This document shows positions 44,745 through 52,469 of a DNA stretch of 52,469 nt, piece after piece. The position numbers were made by a program, and so were the translations under genes. The notes under the pieces are model-generated. The model did not search any database. It was not told where the DNA came from and saw only the letters and a list, made by a program, of their open reading frames with translations. The DNA is taken from assembly GCA_025996865.1 (NCBI GenBank), contig BNTV01000018.1, forward strand, positions 1 to 52,469, given 5' to 3'. The DNA is from Bacteroidia bacterium. Its GTDB lineage: Bacteria; Bacteroidota; Bacteroidia; Bacteroidales; Azobacteroidaceae. Every line of letters starts with the position of its first letter. Within the stretch, counting starts at the first letter, position 1.

Positions 44745-47700
44745 TTAGAAAGTAAAGTTTGCGCTCAGTGTCCACGTTCTTAACGTAGGATATCCTGTTC
44801 TACCATCATCATACATATTTCTGAATTTATCAGGATACGGATTGTAGAAATCCCATAGATTATTACCGGTTAAACCAATCTGTAATTTATCCACACGGGC
44901 TTTCTTCAAGAGATTTTTCGGTAAAGAATATGCAATCGTCATGTTCCTGACATAACAACGGAAGTTGGGTACCGTCCAAAAGTCCGAATATTCGCCGTAT
45001 GCATTGGATACGGCCATACTCGGAAATTTACCGTTCGGATTGTCGGTAGGGTCAAACATATCGTTTACATAAGAGAACTGCGCCCAAATCATGGTCGAAG
45101 TATTGATTGCCTGAGGTACATCACTGTATATCATACTGTATCCTCCCCACGAAGTGGCAAGTTGCGCCGTCCAATTGAAATTGCCCCATTGAAAGCCCAA
45201 TTTCGTGTTGATGTTGTGTCGGCGTTTGTCTGCCAGCTTTGTATAATCCTGACCGTGGTCTCTTGAAATAACGCCGTTAGGACCGGCTATCGTTTTATTA
45301 TTTACGTCAATATCGCCGGCGATATCTTGATAAGCCAGCATACCCAATCGCATATTGGCTTTCGAGGTAACGCTGAAATAAGCAGGCGTATTTCCTGCGG
45401 CAGTTGCCAAATCGGTCAGGTATTGCCAATAGTTGTCGATGTCTTCTTGTGTACGCAACATACCGTCGCCTTGACTGGTATTTTTCCATACTTTGAACCC
45501 GTATTGATTGTCAGGGTTGATATGACCGGTTCTACCAACTGCATTATTTACGGTGGAAGGATAATCAAAAACGTATGTTTCCCCTAATACAACCTCGTTC
45601 CACGAGATACCATAATCCATACCTACGCTATAATGAATCGGCCCCCAAGAGGACACAATACCTTGTTTGATTTTATCGTTCCATCTCAAAGAAAATTCCC
45701 ATCCCCAACCATTTGCCTTACCATAGTTCAAATAAGGAAGAGAAGCCCCAAGATAAATGGGATCTTCGTCCGGAGCAGCCACTACTCTCATAATCAAATC
45801 TTTCGTTTTATCGTAAAAATAATCGACAGAAAGACCTAACCGGTTGGACAGTACATTCAAATCAAGACCAAAATTCTCTTTGACAGTTGTATCCCACTTG
45901 ATATTCCGGTTCACAGTTCCGTTGAAGACAGCTCCAAAAGTAGGCGCTCCGTCGATACTCCCAAATCCTATACCGGATTGTGTTCCGACAGTGAAAGCAG
46001 GCATCCACGACCAGGCTTTGACATTGTCTTTACCTGTTTTACCCAGACTATAGCGCAATTTCAGGTAGTTAACGTATTTCGAGATACCACTATTCTTGAA
46101 GAAATTTTCTTCGGAAGGCACCCAACCTACAGAGCCGGTCGGGAATGTACCCCAATAATTTTCAGGGGCAAATTTAGTAGAAGCATCTGAACGAACAAGA
46201 AATTGAGCCAGATAGCGGTCGCCGTATTTATAATTAAATCTTCCGACATAAGACAAGGCTCCGCTTTCCGATTTGCCGAAATATGTATCGCCCCCGGATG
46301 TACTTAATGTACCTGCCGAACTGCTCACTCCATTATATGAATCCCACGGACCTCTATATAACAATTGCATGGAGTTACCTTCGGACTCCGCACGTTCAAC
46401 AACACCCATCAACGAAATGTCATGGTTGCCAAATGTACGGTCGTAGTTCAGCATAAAGTTCATTTGTTCGCTTTTGCGGGTACTCTTTGTATAGATCACA
46501 GAGGGTTGATTATTAAGGTTGGAACTTCTACCATATTGAATGTAATTATAGGTTGTATAATCCCCAATCAAATGTTGACCCGGGGCATTGGTGTTTGTTG
46601 CGCGTGCCAATTTATAATAATCGCCCATGTCATTGATCGTCGTGTTGTCATAGTTCACTGCATACGTTCCTTTTAATGATAATCCTTTGATGAAAGGAAC
46701 TTCGTAAATCAAAGAGAAATTAGCATTATATCCGTTCTCTTCAGTGACTTTTCTCGCTTTAGAGGCATCATTAGCGAAGAAATTCCATACAGCAAATCCG
46801 GTATTGACATTAGCATCGGTGTTTGTATTTACATAATGAGGACCTATCCAAGGCGATGTCCAAAAGTTTTTAAATTCACCTGTTTCTTGTTTAACTGCAA
46901 CTTCCATTGGAATAAATTTCGGCATGTGACGCAAAACGGGATAATCATGTGAAGGAGTTTCATCACCCCACGGTCCGCTGTTGAATCTCGCTTGATCCTT
47001 AGCATTGGTTGTACTGCTGTTATATCCGGCGATAGAAACGGAAAGTTTCAATCCGGCTGTTACTTTCATTTCCCCACCTGTACGGAAAGTCCATTTACCA
47101 AAGTCTTGTACACTCCCCAGATTGGTTTCCTGATCTTGGTAAGTGATTCCGGCAAAATATGTAAGTTTGTCCGTTCCTCCGTTTATTGACAACGAATGTC
47201 GTTGAGATAAAGCCGGTTGCCATGCACGACCCATCCAATCGTAGTTTAAATTCTTCATGGCGTTTAATTCGTCATTCGAATACAAAAAGCTATCGTAATT
47301 TGTACCACCATTGGCTTTGGTTTGATTGAACATTCTATTGGTGAACACTCCTGTCTCGTAGGCATTCATCACTTTCGCATGACTAACGGCATCCGAGAAA
47401 TCCAACTTGGCAGAGTAGGTGATTTTAGGCGTACCCACTTGGCCTCTTTTTGTCTTTACCAAAATAACACCCTGTGAAGCGCGTGAACCATAAATAGCAG
47501 CAGAAGCATCTTTCAATACTGTCATACTCTCAATTTCGGAATGATCCAACATGTTAAAAGTAGTCATATCAGGCTCTCCCAGAGCGGTCACCTGTACTAT
47601 ATCGTCTATAACAATCAAAGGGCCATAACTTACCCCTCCTGTAAGAGCAGGTGCAGGTTCTCTGATTTTGAATGATCCCGTAGCTCCCGGACGTCCGCTA

Positions 47701-48182
47701 CTTTTGGTAACCGAAAGCCCGATAACCTGACCGGCTAACGCATCTATGATAGAAGCTCCGGGCAGATTAGCTATTTCGTCCATCTGAACGGGTGTTGCCG
47801 CACCGGTTAAGTCTTTTACTCTTTGGGAACCATACCCGACAATCACCACTTCATCTAACAGCTTATCTGCAGGAATCAGTTTAATAGTCAAATTTGTTTG
47901 TCCGTTTCCAATTACTACCGTTTGGGGCTGATACCCCAAGTAGTTAATCTGTAAACTTGTTTTATCAGTTGGCACAGTCAAATCAAATTTCCCATCAATA
48001 TTTGTGGCTATTCCGACTGGAGTACCCGGAATAGCAACGCTGGCGCCGATTACAGGTTCTGAATTTTCATCAAGTACAACACCCGAAATGGTCCGGGTTT
48101 GTTGCGCCGATGCGTCAATAGGTATTGCTATTGTAGCAATCAATAACAATATCAAGAATGTCAAATTTGAAATAAACTTCAT
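44745..48182 (-). CDS. SusC/RagA-family TonB-linked outer-membrane transporter, long form
   Basis: An 1145-residue importer. It has a signal peptide (ending IDASAQQ), CarboxypepD_reg-like domain (ISGVVLDENSEPVIGASVAI), TonB-box region (LDEVVIVGYGSQRVKDLTGA), plug (GSFKIREPAPALTGGVSYGP; IESMTVLKDASAAIYGSRAS) and a barrel ending TWTLSANFTF. The plug lacks the usual LIRG-type motif and reads FKIREPAP, as in the subgroup of large SusCs. The C-terminal barrel resembles the partial SusC at the right edge (YNP-YP motif near the end). Confidence 0.96.
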   Translation of the reverse strand: MKFISNLTFLILLLIATIAIPIDASAQQTRTISGVVLDENSEPVIGASVAIPGTPVGIATNIDGKFDLTVPTDKTSLQINYLGYQPQTVVIGNGQTNLTIKLIPADKLLDEVVIVGYGSQRVKDLTGAATPVQMDEIANLPGASIIDALAGQVIGLSVTKSSGRPGATGSFKIREPAPALTGGVSYGPLIVIDDIVQVTALGEPDMTTFNMLDHSEIESMTVLKDASAAIYGSRASQGVILVKTKRGQVGTPKITYSAKLDFSDAVSHAKVMNAYETGVFTNRMFNQTKANGGTNYDSFLYSNDELNAMKNLNYDWMGRAWQPALSQRHSLSINGGTDKLTYFAGITYQDQETNLGSVQDFGKWTFRTGGEMKVTAGLKLSVSIAGYNSSTTNAKDQARFNSGPWGDETPSHDYPVLRHMPKFIPMEVAVKQETGEFKNFWTSPWIGPHYVNTNTDANVNTGFAVWNFFANDASKARKVTEENGYNANFSLIYEVPFIKGLSLKGTYAVNYDNTTINDMGDYYKLARATNTNAPGQHLIGDYTTYNYIQYGRSSNLNNQPSVIYTKSTRKSEQMNFMLNYDRTFGNHDISLMGVVERAESEGNSMQLLYRGPWDSYNGVSSSAGTLSTSGGDTYFGKSESGALSYVGRFNYKYGDRYLAQFLVRSDASTKFAPENYWGTFPTGSVGWVPSEENFFKNSGISKYVNYLKLRYSLGKTGKDNVKAWSWMPAFTVGTQSGIGFGSIDGAPTFGAVFNGTVNRNIKWDTTVKENFGLDLNVLSNRLGLSVDYFYDKTKDLIMRVVAAPDEDPIYLGASLPYLNYGKANGWGWEFSLRWNDKIKQGIVSSWGPIHYSVGMDYGISWNEVVLGETYVFDYPSTVNNAVGRTGHINPDNQYGFKVWKNTSQGDGMLRTQEDIDNYWQYLTDLATAAGNTPAYFSVTSKANMRLGMLAYQDIAGDIDVNNKTIAGPNGVISRDHGQDYTKLADKRRHNINTKLGFQWGNFNWTAQLATSWGGYSMIYSDVPQAINTSTMIWAQFSYVNDMFDPTDNPNGKFPSMAVSNAYGEYSDFWTVPNFRCYVRNMTIAYSLPKNLLKKARVDKLQIGLTGNNLWDFYNPYPDKFRNMYDDGRTGYPTLRTWTLSANFTF

Positions 48183-48202
48183 AATAATAATTTTAAATAA
48201 TT

Positions 48203-49888
48203 TTAAAAAAGGCTTTTCTTTCCTACTAAGGTATCGTGATTATTTTCCGGCTTCGTCCAATCCGTTTTTTTCGTCGGATCAATGCCGTTTATGTATTTCT
48301 CAATGTTGGTGTAGCCATCGCCATTCAGATCTTTTACCGCATCGGCCGGGTCGTTCGGATTTAATCCGTATTTTTTTTCCCAGGCGTCGGGGATTCCATC
48401 GTTATCGCTGTCTTTGTAAGGCGTTCCTTTGTATTCGGGATAGCCGCCTACTTGGCGAATATCGGTAATAATACCCTGTTTGTAAGAATCTTTAGGCAAA
48501 CGACGATGTTCAAATTGATAAAAATCTATTTTATCAGCCTCTTTGTCGTAATAAACTTCACCGGTACGCACTTGTTTAATTATGCGTTCGTCCACGATGT
48601 CGCGTTTAGGGAAATTAGCGCCTACATTTGCCAACACAAAATGATAGGCATCCTGAGCCGATAGAATAGGAAACGGATTATCAACGGGAAGCGGTTCGGT
48701 CAGTTTCATCTTCTCCGTATAACCGTCGGTGTTGTGCTGGTCGCGGATTTGAACGCCGCCATTCCAGTTATCGGCAGTGATTTCGGGATAACCTTCCATA
48801 ATGTTTCCATGTGCATATACTTTGCTGAAAGTCGGATTGCCCGGATTGCTTCCGCCACTTTCCGCTTTTGCAATGCGGTGTCCCGAAGACGAATTTTTAG
48901 GCGTCAATGGTCCCGGTTTGTAATAGTTGTTGACAATATTGAATACGGTTCTGCCACCACCGCCGTCAGTGGTACGGTGCACCCAATTATAGAATACATT
49001 GTTGATTAAATTGAACTGTGCGCCCATCCCGATGGACGGATTACGTCCGGCGTTGTCAGCCCAAAGATTACGCATAAATGTACAATTTTCGCCGCCGATT
49101 GTGCTGCCGAAAGAGTGATTGTAGGTATCCAGAGCCTGAGCCGAAATGGTATTTTGAATGGTTACATTCACCGTCGGCAATTTCCTTGCTTTTGTACCGT
49201 CTTTGGGATCGTACATGTGGCGGTAGAAAGAGATATTTTCGTCCAAGCCCCAGCTGGTGGAACAATGGTCGATCATGATGTTTCCGACAGGGTTTCCACC
49301 GAACGAGTCGTCGCGGCGTCCCACCCAGGTTTCACCACGGCGGAAACGGACATGGCGAACGACGAAATCGTGGGTATTCACCCAAAGTGTTTCACCGGCG
49401 ATGCAGATTCCGTCGCCGGGAGCCGTTTGTCCGGCAATGGTGATATACGGAGCGCGAACGATCAACGGAGTTTTCAAGCGGATAATTCCGGCAACATTGA
49501 ACACGACGATCCGTGCGCCGCCTTGTTCGCAGGCTTCACGCAAAGAACCGGGACCGCTGTCTTCCAAATTCGTCACTACAATTACTTTCCCTCCGCGACC
49601 GCCGGGGCTGAATGCGCCGCCGCCTTCCGCGCCCGGGAATGCCGGAATTTTAGCGTGTACCAAATCGGAAGGAACAGCTGCCCAAGGAACATAAGGACGT
49701 CCTTCTTTGGCTTCTTTTTCGATGATGGGCAAGGCTTTTGCCCACGCGATGTCTGAAGCGTCGTTCGCTTTTTTCAACAATGCTTCGGATTGCGCTTCCA
49801 CTTCCGGTGTGATTTTCGGATATTGCGCAAAAATATTGACGCCTGCAACAAGCAAAGCAATAACTAAAATACTAACTCTTTTTTTCAT
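48203..49888 (-). CDS. PL1-type pectate lyase with calcium-binding C-terminus
   Basis: A 561-residue secreted lyase with signal peptide to about residue 21, a helical N-terminal extension (about 25-85), a PL1 beta-helix (PGAEGGGAFSPGGRGG, GPGSLREACEQG, YITIAGQTAPGDGI, IMIDHCSTSWGLDENISFY, FNIVNNYYKPGP) and a thrombospondin-3-like tail (DSDNDGIPDAWEKKYGLNP, LNGDGYTNIEKYIN). It is distinct from the paralogous pair at 27618-32990 and is the first enzyme gene met when the locus is read from its promoter-proximal side. It lies 20 bp upstream of a SusC gene. Confidence 0.9.
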   Translation of the reverse strand: MKKRVSILVIALLVAGVNIFAQYPKITPEVEAQSEALLKKANDASDIAWAKALPIIEKEAKEGRPYVPWAAVPSDLVHAKIPAFPGAEGGGAFSPGGRGGKVIVVTNLEDSGPGSLREACEQGGARIVVFNVAGIIRLKTPLIVRAPYITIAGQTAPGDGICIAGETLWVNTHDFVVRHVRFRRGETWVGRRDDSFGGNPVGNIMIDHCSTSWGLDENISFYRHMYDPKDGTKARKLPTVNVTIQNTISAQALDTYNHSFGSTIGGENCTFMRNLWADNAGRNPSIGMGAQFNLINNVFYNWVHRTTDGGGGRTVFNIVNNYYKPGPLTPKNSSSGHRIAKAESGGSNPGNPTFSKVYAHGNIMEGYPEITADNWNGGVQIRDQHNTDGYTEKMKLTEPLPVDNPFPILSAQDAYHFVLANVGANFPKRDIVDERIIKQVRTGEVYYDKEADKIDFYQFEHRRLPKDSYKQGIITDIRQVGGYPEYKGTPYKDSDNDGIPDAWEKKYGLNPNDPADAVKDLNGDGYTNIEKYINGIDPTKKTDWTKPENNHDTLVGKKSLF

Positions 49889-49956
49889 TTTATTTTCTTT
49901 TTTATATGAATTTGCTTAAAAAAACTACTTACATGGCGCCAAATATTTCAGGCGAA

Positions 49957-49994
49957 ACAGTAGGGACGGGCGGAAGTTAGCCCGCCCCTACTGT
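49957..49994. repeat. GC-rich hairpin between SusD and pectate lyase genes
   Basis: ACAGTAGGGACGGGC (49957-49971) pairs with GCCCGCCCCTACTGT (49980-49994), 15-nt arms with one mismatch and an 8-nt loop. It starts 2 nt after the SusD stop codon. It could act as an attenuating or mRNA-stabilising hairpin inside the operon, or be another REP-like mobile repeat. No U-tract follows on the transcribed strand, so a full intrinsic terminator is less likely. Confidence 0.65.
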
Positions 49995-49996
49995 CG

Positions 49997-51994
49997 TTAG
50001 TTCAAGGGATCGAAAGTTCCCTGATTATTATAAGCATCCTTCCAACCTGTCGTTTGATAGAGGTAAGGAGACTGCCTTAAAACACTTAATCTTATCCCGA
50101 TAAAATAATACTGATTCTGGAAATTGATATAAAAAACAGGCGTACTTGTTCCGTCACACTGATCATTTTGCAAACGCTGAAGATTAGTATCATAAAATTT
50201 ATCCAGTTTAGCAATTTGAGCATTGAATGTAGCATTATCCGCATTTGGATCCAAACTAATCCCTTCTCTGGTTATCTTGGAAGGATCATATTTTTTACCT
50301 GCGGGATTAAACGGATCGTTATCCAGTCCGGCGCTGCCACTCACATAGACGGTAGGTTTTACGCCTAAAAATACGCCATGTCTGCGTTTCCCGTTGATTG
50401 GTTCAACACCCAAACGGGCGCAGGTTCCGAAATCATTGTTCCATAACATCCAACGCCTCATATCCTGAAAACGTTTCCCTTCGAATGCCAATTCGATTTG
50501 TCTTTCGTAAAGGATGGCGCCAAATAATTTGTCCCGGTTTGAAGTCAGACTTATATCCAAGCCGCAATCGCCGGTATAACCCACCCGTTTGCGAATATCT
50601 TTCAATAATTCGTATGCGTCCGTTAATTTGTTTATTCCGCAAGCCGATTCGGCCAAATTCAATACGACTTCAGCAAAGCGGATTTCCATCCAAGGCGAAG
50701 GGCATAATTGGAATTGCCAACCATCGACAAAACTTGCATCGGGATTTGTGCGTTTACGGACAAATATGGACCCGGTAACATCACCGGAATATTGTGCCGA
50801 GTTGCCCGGTTTTCCGCCTGTGAAAGCAGCTTCATTTGCAAACCATTGATAATTCCACAAAGTATAAGTTTTATTCTGAGTATAGGGCCAACACACGCCA
50901 TTGAAAGCAAATGTACGATAAAAACGCGGATCGCGGTTTTTATAAAATTTCAAGGTATCATACGGATAAATGCTTTCTCCGGGTTTTTTTCCATCTTCCA
51001 TTGGGAACAAGTCAACCATTTCGATCGGAGACGACGAACCGCCGCCGCCTTGTATTTCTTTTGGACGGGCGCTTTGTTCCACGCCGTTAAGTCTCCGGAA
51101 TTGATCGTTTGTTATATTATTAAACAAAGTAACAAATACCGCTTCTTTGGAAGTTCGGTTAACAAACATTTTTTCCCAGTTGGCTGCCCGGTTGCCACCG
51201 CCATCTTCCAATCCAAAATTATTGGCAATCAAAAGATCGTAGGCTGCTTTATTCGCATTATATGCATTTTGCCATCGGGTTTGATCATCCGTTCTGTTAA
51301 ATAAGGGGCTTGCATAAGTAAGCAACAACTGACCTTTTACTGCAGCAGCCGCACCGGAAGTGATGCGTCCCCAATTCGAATCCGGCCATCTTCCCGGAAG
51401 CATTTCAATCGCGTTGTCCAAATCCGAACAAACAAACTCAATACATTCTGCCGTTGAACTTCTTTGAATATTCAACTCACTCTGTTCCGGATCTCCATCA
51501 CCTAATATGGCGTTCTGAGCAGTAGTAATAATCGGAACTCCTCCATAAGTGACGACCAATTTGGAATAAAGATAGGCCCGCCAAAAATAGACTTCTCCTT
51601 TTAATGTTTTCTTTTCCTCTTCCGTCAATTTTCCTTTATCAATATTATCCAGGAAAATATTACATTCCCTTATGCGCGCCCAAGGCCCGCCGGTATTGCT
51701 GGTAAAAAATTCATCAGGTACATTACTCGCGTCTTCCAACAATGTATTGATTCCTGTGTAAGAAGTCGAACCAAACCCTTCTAAAGTTGCGCCGGGAGTG
51801 CCACCCGGTCCGGTTGGTTGTATCAGATTATAAATGTAATCTACTTTGGCTTGCGCCATTTTTACATCATCGAAAATTTCTTCATTAAATCCGCTGTAAT
51901 CCTTTTTTTCTTGCAAAAAATCATCACTGCAATTAACAAAGAATACAGACAACAATAAAGAAGTTGTTATTATTTTAAAATTATGTGTTTTCAT
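49997..51994 (-). CDS. SusD/RagB-family surface glycan-binding lipoprotein
   Basis: A 665-residue lipoprotein (lipobox VFFVNC, Cys about 22, then SDDF). The SusD fold is shown by GEVYFWRAYLYSKLVVTYGG and the C-terminal EVVLNLAESACGINKLTDAY...DIRKRVGYTG...LYERQIELAFEGKRFQDMRRW. ATG 51994 is chosen; the longer frame upstream begins without an ATG. It pairs with the partial SusC that starts beyond the right edge (16-bp gap). Confidence 0.94.
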   Translation of the reverse strand: MKTHNFKIITTSLLLSVFFVNCSDDFLQEKKDYSGFNEEIFDDVKMAQAKVDYIYNLIQPTGPGGTPGATLEGFGSTSYTGINTLLEDASNVPDEFFTSNTGGPWARIRECNIFLDNIDKGKLTEEEKKTLKGEVYFWRAYLYSKLVVTYGGVPIITTAQNAILGDGDPEQSELNIQRSSTAECIEFVCSDLDNAIEMLPGRWPDSNWGRITSGAAAAVKGQLLLTYASPLFNRTDDQTRWQNAYNANKAAYDLLIANNFGLEDGGGNRAANWEKMFVNRTSKEAVFVTLFNNITNDQFRRLNGVEQSARPKEIQGGGGSSSPIEMVDLFPMEDGKKPGESIYPYDTLKFYKNRDPRFYRTFAFNGVCWPYTQNKTYTLWNYQWFANEAAFTGGKPGNSAQYSGDVTGSIFVRKRTNPDASFVDGWQFQLCPSPWMEIRFAEVVLNLAESACGINKLTDAYELLKDIRKRVGYTGDCGLDISLTSNRDKLFGAILYERQIELAFEGKRFQDMRRWMLWNNDFGTCARLGVEPINGKRRHGVFLGVKPTVYVSGSAGLDNDPFNPAGKKYDPSKITREGISLDPNADNATFNAQIAKLDKFYDTNLQRLQNDQCDGTSTPVFYINFQNQYYFIGIRLSVLRQSPYLYQTTGWKDAYNNQGTFDPLN

Positions 51995-52010
51995 ATCAAT
52001 CAATTATTTA

Positions 52011-52469
52011 TCAGAAACCAATATTAACGCCCAAAGAAAATGTTCTTAACACAGGATAACTACTAAATCCGACCATTGGATCCGTAAAGTGTTCCGGATA
52101 AGGATTAAAGAGACTCAAAAGATTTGTTCCCGTTAAGTTTAACTTACAAGATTGAATATTCAGTTTCTGGGTAACCGCTTTCGGTAACGAATAAGCAAGC
52201 ATCACGGTGCGTAAAGTCATCCGAAAAGAATTGACTTCCCAGAATCTTGAATCTACACTATTTACACTTGAGAAACTCATATTTGGATACTTTGCATGGA
52301 TGTTTCGGGAGGCAACCACACTTCCGTTAGCATCCAGAATATCTTCCGGAGTAAACATATCGTTCCAGAATATAGCGACATTGGTATATTCCAAATTGGA
52401 GCTTGACACTGAGCGCGCTTCGTGGGGAGCATTTTCCACCCTTCCCGGCTCAGCGCGCTCAGTGTCAAG
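52011..52469 (-). CDS. SusC-family outer-membrane transporter, C-terminal part only
   Basis: The frame is open from the right edge to its stop and covers about 152 codons of the last barrel strands: VAIFWNDMFTPEDILDANGS, FWEVNSFRMTLRTVMLAYSLP, LTGTNLLSLFNPYPEHF and the terminal FSLGVNIGF. Its ending matches the pattern of the SusC at 44745-48182. The last bases at the window edge are an inverted copy of nearby sequence, so residues upstream of about HEARSVSS (52402-52469) may be artefactual. Confidence 0.88.
   Translation of the reverse strand, partial: LDTERAEPGRVENAPHEARSVSSSNLEYTNVAIFWNDMFTPEDILDANGSVVASRNIHAKYPNMSFSSVNSVDSRFWEVNSFRMTLRTVMLAYSLPKAVTQKLNIQSCKLNLTGTNLLSLFNPYPEHFTDPMVGFSSYPVLRTFSLGVNIGF
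52402..52469. repeat. Perfect 18-bp inverted repeat ending at the last base of the window
   Basis: CTTGACACTGAGCGCGCT (52402-52419) and its exact reverse complement (52452-52469) flank a 32-nt spacer. The repeat reaches the final base and lies inside a SusC coding region, which suggests an assembly or amplification fold-back rather than biology. Confidence 0.8.

Noticed and set aside
1..52469. CRISPR array, tRNA, rRNA or replication origin
   Set aside because: No regularly spaced repeats, cloverleaf-like or rRNA-like sequence was recognised by eye; a tRNAscan or Rfam search was not possible.

Overview
The window reads as a Bacteroidota chromosome segment, most likely order Bacteroidales. The evidence is four SusC/SusD pairs, TAnnTTTG promoter boxes, Bacteroides-type tyrosine recombinases, and one protein with a type IX secretion (T9SS) type A C-terminal sorting domain. 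T9SS argues against the genus Bacteroides itself and towards a T9SS-bearing relative, but genus cannot be told from the sequence. The right edge is a perfect 18-bp inverted repeat ending on the last base, which looks like a contig end or fold-back artefact.

Region 1 (1-5721): sensory and accessory genes, all on the minus strand. A LytS-type sensor kinase runs off the left edge and is built as a tandem duplication whose first copy has lost the phospho-accepting His. Next come a chimeric scar (TonB-receptor tail fused to an integrase N-terminus), a GNAT acetyltransferase, a non-SusC TonB-dependent receptor with its own promoter and a 21-bp-spaced direct repeat, and a RibD-like reductase preceded by an attC-like imperfect palindrome.

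Region 2 (5722-9759): a mobile-DNA graveyard. It holds a C-terminally truncated tyrosine recombinase, an intact one, a repeat-rich intergenic region, a frameshifted integrase fragment, a HigB-HigA toxin-antitoxin pair collapsed into one short reading frame, and an intact DnaQ-like exonuclease.

Region 3 (9754-52469): one very large, entirely minus-strand polysaccharide utilization locus (PUL). In transcription order (right to left): SusC (partial), SusD, pectate lyase, SusC, SusD, SusC, SusD, DUF3826 protein, DUF6298-like beta-helix protein, two paralogous multidomain pectate lyases (one with a T9SS sorting domain), GH43-like lipoprotein, SusC, SusD, GH127, [type II restriction-modification pair], pectate lyase, [REP-associated transposase plus palindromes], a two-domain propeller/six-hairpin enzyme resembling GH143-GH142, and GH78 rhamnosidase. 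The combination of PL1 lyases, GH78, GH127, GH43 and the GH143-GH142-like protein points to pectin with complex side chains, and resembles part of the rhamnogalacturonan-II system of Bacteroides thetaiotaomicron. The inferred flow is: lyases cut the galacturonan backbone outside or at the cell surface, SusC/D pairs import fragments, and exo-acting hydrolases trim side chains in the periplasm. No hybrid two-component or ECF regulator of the PUL lies inside the window.

Three kinds of foreign DNA sit inside the PUL: an R-M system, a RAYT transposase with REP-like hairpins, and two copies of a palindromic element inserted in frame within one coding sequence. No rRNA, tRNA or CRISPR array was recognised.
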